Shown here: piece by piece, positions 1 through 3,656 of the stretch
Layout: every line of letters begins with the position of its first letter
Position numbering within the stretch: the first letter of the stretch is position 1
Origin: CAZXIY01 sp964640935
Lineage (GTDB): Archaea > Thermoplasmatota > Thermoplasmata > Methanomassiliicoccales > Methanomethylophilaceae
Length of the DNA: 9,226 nucleotides
Reading direction: 5' to 3'
NCBI GenBank assembly: GCA_964640935.1
Contig: CAZXIY010000052.1
Span: 1 to 9,226, forward strand
Notes under the pieces: model-generated
What the model saw: the letters and a program-made list of their open reading frames with translations, nothing else
Told to the model about the DNA's origin: nothing
Database searches by the model: none
Translations under genes and position numbers: made by a program

Positions 1-51
1 TTATCGGGGTTTCCGGAGCCTCTGACCCGAGTTCGAATCTCGGCGGGTCCG
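1..51 (+). tRNA. tRNA-Arg (CCG), 3' portion
   Basis: Only the 3' part is inside the window. The T arm is clear: stem CCGAG (27-31), loop TTCGAAT, stem CTCGG (39-43). The acceptor 3' strand CGGGTCC (44-50) is followed by discriminator G51, and no CCA is encoded. Counting back gives a 4-nt variable loop (23-26) and an anticodon stem GGGGT (6-10) with GCCTC (18-22), containing two G-U pairs. The 7-nt loop TTCCGGA (11-17) puts CCG at positions 34-36, so the tRNA reads Arg codon CGG. Discriminator G and a 3' strand that would pair with GGACCCG fit archaeal tRNA-Arg. The D arm and 5' acceptor strand lie outside, so an intron or mispairing there cannot be judged. Confidence 0.85.
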
Positions 52-57
52 CTTTTT
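52..57 (+). terminator. T-run terminator after tRNA-Arg
   Basis: Five consecutive T (53-57) start two bases after the discriminator base. This is a typical archaeal oligo-T termination signal for a tRNA transcript. It lies 11 bases before the convergent stop codon of the acetyltransferase gene. Confidence 0.5.
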
Positions 58-68
58 GAATCCGGACC

Positions 69-644
69 TTACAGGTATTTCACATACAGCACGCCGAAGC
101 ATCTGCACGGCGCGCCGCAGTGGGGGCAGTGATGTCCCTCGGGGCTGCTGACCATCTTGTTCCAGTATCCCTGTATCGATATGCTCTCGCTCAGGCCCAT
201 CTTTTCCAGGAGCCTTTTCGCGTTCGTGGTGCCGTTGATGCTCTTCCATGCCATGCCGCACAAGGCCTGGACGCCGTCATCGAGCATCCCGTCGAGGCAG
301 ACATCGCCCAGCTTTGTTCCTATGCCGCGGCCTTTGATGCTATCGTCGATGGACATGGAGTCGAAGAGGCCGATCCTCTTCAGCGACATGAGTCTTGTCC
401 TGTCGTCGCAGTCCGGGAGCTTCAGTATCTCGTCGACCTCGTCCGGTCCGAACATCTTGCAGATGGAGAACCCCGCTACCTTTCCGCCGACAAGAGCCAC
501 CTTGCAGATCCTGTCCGGATTGTTCACGCATTCGAGGAAATCGTTCTTGTCCTGATAATCGATACCCAGCTCTGTGTGGGATATTGCGAGGACTCCGTCC
601 AAAAGATCTTCGGATATGTCGGTTATCACGACTTCGTCGGTCAT
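69..644 (-). CDS. GNAT-family N-acetyltransferase with C-terminal Cys cluster
   Basis: A 191-residue protein predicted to move an acetyl group from acetyl-CoA to an amine; the substrate cannot be told. The acetyl-CoA pyrophosphate loop (motif A) is visible as a strand near residues 94-100 followed by KGRGIG (104-109), the R/Q-x-x-G-x-G/A signature. NAKRLLEKMGL (141-151) matches the motif B helix. Beyond the GNAT fold the last ~20 residues hold CPHCGAPCRC (173-182), a CX2CX3CXC arrangement that could bind a metal; this tail is not part of the standard fold. The ATG (642-644) is chosen because a TATA-like box lies about 28 bases upstream, implying a leaderless mRNA. The stop is TAA. It converges on the tRNA and is divergent from the small membrane-protein gene. 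Family assignment is firm; function is open. Confidence 0.85.
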   Translation of the reverse strand: MTDEVVITDISEDLLDGVLAISHTELGIDYQDKNDFLECVNNPDRICKVALVGGKVAGFSICKMFGPDEVDEILKLPDCDDRTRLMSLKRIGLFDSMSIDDSIKGRGIGTKLGDVCLDGMLDDGVQALCGMAWKSINGTTNAKRLLEKMGLSESISIQGYWNKMVSSPEGHHCPHCGAPCRCFGVLYVKYL

Positions 645-668
645 GTCCGTCCGTAGGTGTCGACCTTC

Positions 669-675
669 TATTTAA
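669..675 (-). promoter_or_regulatory. TATA box of the GNAT gene
   Basis: On the minus strand the sequence reads TTAAATA, centred about 28 bases upstream of the ATG. Archaeal transcription usually starts about 25 bases downstream of the box, so the transcript would begin at or within a few bases of the start codon. Confidence 0.5.
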
Positions 676-713
676 TGAGAACCGTATCTGGGTATTGCGG
701 TTTCCATGGGAAG

Positions 714-720
714 TTTTATA
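714..720 (+). promoter_or_regulatory. TATA box of the 81-residue membrane protein gene
   Basis: TTTTATA on the plus strand, centred at 717. Expected transcription start is about 740-745, just ahead of a near-perfect Shine-Dalgarno sequence. It is about 40 bp from the divergent GNAT promoter. Confidence 0.5.
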
Positions 721-747
721 CGTTACGACAATGCTGGTATGCTGAAG

Positions 748-755
748 GGAGGTGA
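748..755 (+). promoter_or_regulatory. Shine-Dalgarno sequence overlapping the presumed start
   Basis: GGAGGTGA is an 8-base perfect complement to the conserved 3' end of archaeal 16S rRNA (CACCTCC core). It overlaps the GTG (752-754) that is the only conventional in-frame start of the following gene, which is an abnormal geometry: a ribosome bound here would normally initiate 5-9 bases further on. Confidence 0.5.
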
Positions 756-997
756 GTAGCACGGCAGATATTGGAGGAGCAATAAAGAGCATCCTGTACA
801 CACTGATTTCATTGGTGGTTCTGATCATCGTCGCGTTGATATTCTTTATCATAATCGCGTTCGTGGTCAAATGGACAGGCAGCCTCGTATTCGGCTCGGA
901 TCTTGAAGTTAACTCGGCATTGATCGCAGCCGCAATCCTGTCAGCTGGTGTTCTGATCGGTGGTGCAGGCGTCAAGTACATCGACATCGATGCTTGA
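752..997 (+). CDS. Small two-helix membrane protein, unknown function
   Basis: Not recognised as a named family. The 81-residue product has a short polar N-terminus, a long hydrophobic segment rich in Ile, Leu, Val and Phe (about residues 13-40), a short polar link with KWTGSLVFGSDLE, and a second hydrophobic segment rich in Ala and Gly (about 55-75). It ends with a short acidic tail. No catalytic or metal motif is visible and there is no signal-peptidase site, so an integral membrane protein is the only supportable description. The frame opens at GTG 752. There is no ATG in this frame, the upstream frame is closed by TGA at 743, and the Shine-Dalgarno sequence overlaps the GTG, so the true start is uncertain. 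The gene has its own promoter and its own strong terminator, so it is probably monocistronic. Confidence 0.7.
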   Translation: MSSTADIGGAIKSILYTLISLVVLIIVALIFFIIIAFVVKWTGSLVFGSDLEVNSALIAAAILSAGVLIGGAGVKYIDIDA

Positions 998-1016
998 ACG
1001 GACTATCAAACTTAAA

Positions 1017-1050
1017 GACGGGGTCCAAAAGCCCCGTCCACATTTTTCTT
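1017..1050 (+). terminator. Hairpin terminator after the 81-residue gene
   Basis: A perfect 7-bp stem, GACGGGG (1017-1023) with CCCCGTC (1032-1038), closes an 8-nt loop and is followed by TTTTT (1043-1047) and CTT. It lies 20 bases after the TGA stop and matches an intrinsic terminator in form. Confidence 0.75.
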
Positions 1051-1061
1051 CTGAAAAAGTC

Positions 1062-1067
1062 TTTTAT
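1062..1067 (+). promoter_or_regulatory. TATA box of the 46-residue Cys-rich gene
   Basis: TTTTAT centred about 26 bases before the ATG at 1091. The spacing predicts a leaderless transcript starting at the ATG itself. Confidence 0.45.
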
Positions 1068-1090
1068 CTGCAGATGACGGTTGTCACGGT

Positions 1091-1231
1091 ATGACCTGCG
1101 AATCTGCAAAGATAAAGATCAACTGCACATGTCCGAAGAACGATTGCCCCAGGCACGGGATCTGCTGCGAGTGCGTAGCGTTCCACAGGGACGAGAAGAA
1201 GAACCTTCCTACGTGTCTTAGGAATCTCTGA
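1091..1231 (+). CDS. 46-residue cysteine-rich protein (DUF6485-like)
   Basis: A short gene encoding 46 residues with eight cysteines: C3, C12, C14, C19, C25, C26, C28 and C42, plus H22 and H32. The order CTCPKNDCPRHGICCECV, then an H-R pair, then LPTCLR, resembles small proteins of bacteria and archaea with a CxCxxxxCxxxGxCCxC core, a His and a terminal LPxC. I associate that pattern with DUF6485; the family name is from memory. The residues suggest a Zn- or Fe-binding knuckle; the function is unknown. The leaderless TATA spacing and dense Cys pattern argue that it is real despite its size. Its TGA (1229-1231) directly abuts the stop codon of convergent crcB, with no terminator between them. 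Confidence 0.75.
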   Translation: MTCESAKIKINCTCPKNDCPRHGICCECVAFHRDEKKNLPTCLRNL

Positions 1232-1600
1232 TCACATTACCGCTATTGCTCTTCCGACGAATGCTCCCATCACGCAGATGAAGGAGTTTAGCAGGAAGTT
1301 GCCTATGGACCAGGCGTAGTTCCCTTCTGCGAAGAGGACGACGGTCTCGATGCTGAATGTCGATAACGTAGTGAATGCTCCGAATATCCCTACGAATAAC
1401 AGCGTGTAGACGGCATTGTCCATTCCGGTGCCGTACTTGAACATTAAGAACGCGGCAAGTGTGCATCCTACGAAGTTTACGATGAATGTCGCCCAGGGGA
1501 ACTGGGTGTCCACTGTCCGGTACACTGCATATCTCAGCGTGGCGCCGATTGCTCCGCCGATCGCCACCGAGAGCAGGGGTAGTAACGGATCCCAGTTCAT
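1232..1600 (-). CDS. crcB: Fluoride channel Fluc/CrcB
   Basis: A 122-residue, four-helix inner-membrane protein of the Fluc/CrcB family, which exports toxic fluoride as a dual-topology homodimer. Family marks are all present: GGAIGATLRY (15-24), the conserved Asn in TFIVNFVGC (N42), and the broken-helix signature GIFGAFTTLSTFSIE (71-85) that carries the Thr/Ser track, phenylalanines and central Na+ site. N105 lies in the last helix. The length is normal, and a single copy fits the homodimeric form rather than paired half-channels. The ATG lies about 30 bases from a TATA box, so the mRNA is leaderless or nearly so, leaving no room for a fluoride riboswitch. It is divergent from the phosphomevalonate dehydratase operon across 83 bp. 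Confidence 0.95.
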   Translation of the reverse strand: MNWDPLLPLLSVAIGGAIGATLRYAVYRTVDTQFPWATFIVNFVGCTLAAFLMFKYGTGMDNAVYTLLFVGIFGAFTTLSTFSIETVVLFAEGNYAWSIGNFLLNSFICVMGAFVGRAIAVM

Positions 1601-1626
1601 GACCGTCGTTAATGATGTGTCATAGA

Positions 1627-1635
1627 TAATATATT
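1627..1635 (-). promoter_or_regulatory. TATA box of crcB
   Basis: On the minus strand AATATATTA, centred about 31 bases upstream of the crcB ATG, so the transcript would have at most a few leader bases. Confidence 0.45.
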
Positions 1636-1653
1636 CGCCATTGAGAGGTCAAA

Positions 1654-1661
1654 TTCTATAT
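1654..1661 (+). promoter_or_regulatory. TATA box of the AcnX/DUF126-Nudix operon
   Basis: TTCTATAT centred 26 bases before the ATG at 1684; a leaderless operon transcript is expected. The crcB and operon TATA boxes are only about 20 bp apart, so the two divergent promoters could interfere with each other. Confidence 0.5.
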
Positions 1662-1683
1662 CTTCAAATCATATGCTGGAATC

Positions 1684-2856
1684 ATGGATCTTACGAAAGA
1701 GGAGCAGAGGATATTGGATGGGGAATCGGGAGAGGGCACTCAGAAGGCCATGGAATTGGTCACGGCCCTCGGAAAGATCTACGGGGCCGACCGTCTCGTC
1801 GATATCACGTCCGCCCATCTCTCCGGAGCATCGTACAAGACCATCGGCGACGGAGGTCTGCTCTATCTCGAGGATATGGTCAAAGGCGGAGCCAAGGTCA
1901 AGGTCCCGTCGACGCTGAATCCGATAGGGATGGACAGGACAAGATGGAAAGAGATGCACATCTCCGAAGGATTCGCCGAGAAGCAGCTCCGCATCGTCGA
2001 TCTTTATGGCAAGATGGGGATAAGGACCACTTGTTCCTGCACGCCGTACACCGGGGCGAATGTCCCGAAGCTCGGCGACCATGTCGCATGGGCGGAATCA
2101 TCCGCTCTTTCATTCGTCAATTCGTTCATAGGCGCCAGGACCAACAGGGAAGGCGGTCCGGGAGCATTGGCCGCGGCGATACTCGGAAAAACGGCCAATT
2201 ACGGGCTTCATATAAAAGAGAACAGGAGGCCGACGGTGATAATAGACGCCGATATCGGCGATACTCTGTTCGAACATTCTCTTCTGGGTCAAGCTGTAGG
2301 TTCCGTCATCGGTGGCGGTATCCCGTATTACAAAGGGATAAGGCCCGGACTCGAAGAGGCGAAGACCATGGCGGCCGCGATGGCGGCCGCAGGTGCCGTC
2401 GCTATGTTCCATGTGGAAGGCGTCACGCCCGAATATGCCGATTTTGACATTTCTGATCTGGAAACGATACACATCGGGAAGAAAGAGATCGAGGATGCGA
2501 AGGCCAAACTGAATACGACCGACGACGTGCAGCTCATTGCCCTCGGATGCCCCCATCTCACGGAGAAGGAGATGCACGAGATAGCATCGATGCTCAAAGG
2601 CAAGAAGAAGAGAGGTGACGCCGAGATATGGTTCTGCACCTCCGAAGAGGTCAGAAAAAGATGCCCGGAGGACGTGAGGATAATGGAGGAGTTCGGCCCC
2701 GTGCTCGCCGACACGTGCATGGTGGTCGCTCCCATCGAGGGATCGTTCTCCAGAACCGGTACGAACTCGTGCAAAGCGGGGAACTACCTTCCGACGCTCT
2801 GTTCGCAGAAGGTCATGTGCCGCGACGTATCGGAACTTCTGAAGGTGATACAGTGA
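1684..2856 (+). CDS. Aconitase X / phosphomevalonate dehydratase large subunit
   Basis: A 390-residue AcnX (DUF521) protein. In archaea this family is the large subunit of phosphomevalonate dehydratase, an Fe-S enzyme converting (R)-5-phosphomevalonate to trans-anhydromevalonate 5-phosphate in the archaeal mevalonate route. Visible family features include the N-terminal LTKEEQRILDGESGEGTQKA block, TCSCTPY (C117, C119), GARTNREGGPG (151-160), GCPHLT (288-293), WFCTS (C318), DTCMVV (C345) and SFSRTGTNSCKAGNYLP near the C-terminus. Several of these cysteines should hold the Fe-S cluster. Length is normal for a stand-alone large subunit. The small subunit follows at once with a 4-base overlap, which strongly supports the complex. 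Bacterial AcnX proteins can instead be cis-3-hydroxyproline dehydratases; the archaeal context favours the mevalonate role. Confidence 0.9.
   Translation: MDLTKEEQRILDGESGEGTQKAMELVTALGKIYGADRLVDITSAHLSGASYKTIGDGGLLYLEDMVKGGAKVKVPSTLNPIGMDRTRWKEMHISEGFAEKQLRIVDLYGKMGIRTTCSCTPYTGANVPKLGDHVAWAESSALSFVNSFIGARTNREGGPGALAAAILGKTANYGLHIKENRRPTVIIDADIGDTLFEHSLLGQAVGSVIGGGIPYYKGIRPGLEEAKTMAAAMAAAGAVAMFHVEGVTPEYADFDISDLETIHIGKKEIEDAKAKLNTTDDVQLIALGCPHLTEKEMHEIASMLKGKKKRGDAEIWFCTSEEVRKRCPEDVRIMEEFGPVLADTCMVVAPIEGSFSRTGTNSCKAGNYLPTLCSQKVMCRDVSELLKVIQ
2844..2849 (+). promoter_or_regulatory. Ribosome binding site for the DUF126-Nudix gene
   Basis: GGTGAT inside the last codons of acnX matches the archaeal Shine-Dalgarno consensus and sits about 3-5 bases before GTG 2853. 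It fixes the start of the second gene, although the reading frame is open further upstream. Confidence 0.55.
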
Positions 2857-3620
2857 TACTCGACGGACGTTCGATCTCTAAAGGCAGGGCAGAAGGAAAG
2901 GTCCTGAAACTCAACGGACCGCTCAGTTTCCTCGGCGGCGTGGACGCGTCGACGGGGCAGGTCAAAGTGGAGAACGGCGGCAATGTGTCAGGCAGGATCC
3001 TCGTGTTCCCCAAAGGCAAGGGCAGCACGGTCGGATCCTTCGTCATGTACGACCTGAAGACGCACGGCAAATCGCCCGCGGCGGTGATAAATTCGTCTGC
3101 GGAGACGATAGTCGCTACCGGCGCCGTGATATCGTCCATACCGATGGTCGACAGGATAGACGTCGGTCTCATACGCGACGGCGACGAGGCCGTCGTAGAT
3201 GCCGATGAAGGGACCGTGGAGCTCAAAGGCGTGTCCATGGTCGAATCCGTTTCCTCTGTCGTTCTGATAGGCGGGAAGGTGATGCTGCTCGAGCGTCCGA
3301 AGACCGCGAGGTCGTTCCCGGGTAAATGGTCGCTCTGCTCCGGGAAGATCGAAAAAGGAGAATCCCCGGAACAGGCGGCGGCGAGGGAGATCGGAGAAGA
3401 GGTCTCCATCGGCGTGAACGGACCGGAAGGGAAGCTCGAACCCATTTTCGTCAGAGAAGGTGCCACGATATGGAAAGTGCACCCGTTCCTTTTCAGAGCC
3501 GACGGGCAGACGCCGAAACTGAACCATGAGAATGTTCAGTACAGATTGGTCGATCCGTCCGAGATACAGTCGTTCGAGACCGTGGACGGTCTCGGAGATA
3601 TCGTCAAACGTCTTTTGTAG
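2853..3620 (+). CDS. Phosphomevalonate dehydratase small subunit (DUF126) fused to a Nudix hydrolase domain
   Basis: A 255-residue two-domain protein. Residues 1-130 are the AcnX swivel/DUF126 domain: KGRAEGKVL (10-18), PLSFLGGVDASTG (23-35), GKGSTVGS with the expected catalytic Ser58, SPAAVIN (74-80) and SSIPMVDRID. This is normally a complete small subunit. Residues 131-255 form a Nudix hydrolase: FPGKWSLCSG precedes the Nudix box G164-x5-E170-x7-R178-E179-I-G-E182-E183-V-S185-I, with the consensus Gly near the end replaced by Ser185. All metal-binding glutamates remain, so it should be active on a nucleoside or prenyl diphosphate type substrate; which one cannot be read. GTG 2853 overlaps the acnX stop by 4 bases (GTGA), implying coupled translation. 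The stop is TAG, followed after two codons by TAA. No frameshift or stop separates the domains. Confidence 0.9.
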   Translation: MILDGRSISKGRAEGKVLKLNGPLSFLGGVDASTGQVKVENGGNVSGRILVFPKGKGSTVGSFVMYDLKTHGKSPAAVINSSAETIVATGAVISSIPMVDRIDVGLIRDGDEAVVDADEGTVELKGVSMVESVSSVVLIGGKVMLLERPKTARSFPGKWSLCSGKIEKGESPEQAAAREIGEEVSIGVNGPEGKLEPIFVREGATIWKVHPFLFRADGQTPKLNHENVQYRLVDPSEIQSFETVDGLGDIVKRLL

Positions 3621-3631
3621 AACAAATAAAA

Positions 3632-3656
3632 GATGGGGGTATCCCCCCATCGTTTT
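3632..3656. terminator. Bidirectional hairpin terminator between the operon and ileS
   Basis: A perfect 8-bp stem, GATGGGGG (3632-3639) with CCCCCATC (3644-3651), has a 4-nt loop. On the plus strand TTTT (3653-3656) follows; on the minus strand CTTTTATTTGTT follows. It therefore can stop both convergent units. The plus-strand T tract reaches into the ileS stop codon (3656-3658). Confidence 0.75.

Noticed and set aside
1601..1683. Fluoride riboswitch upstream of crcB
   Set aside because: Only 83 bp separate the divergent starts, both genes look leaderless, and the conserved crcB-motif blocks are absent.
2628..2852. Longer start for the DUF126-Nudix gene inside acnX
   Set aside because: The frame is open but those codons overlap conserved AcnX sequence. 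DUF126 proteins begin at the position encoded from GTG 2853, which has its own ribosome site.
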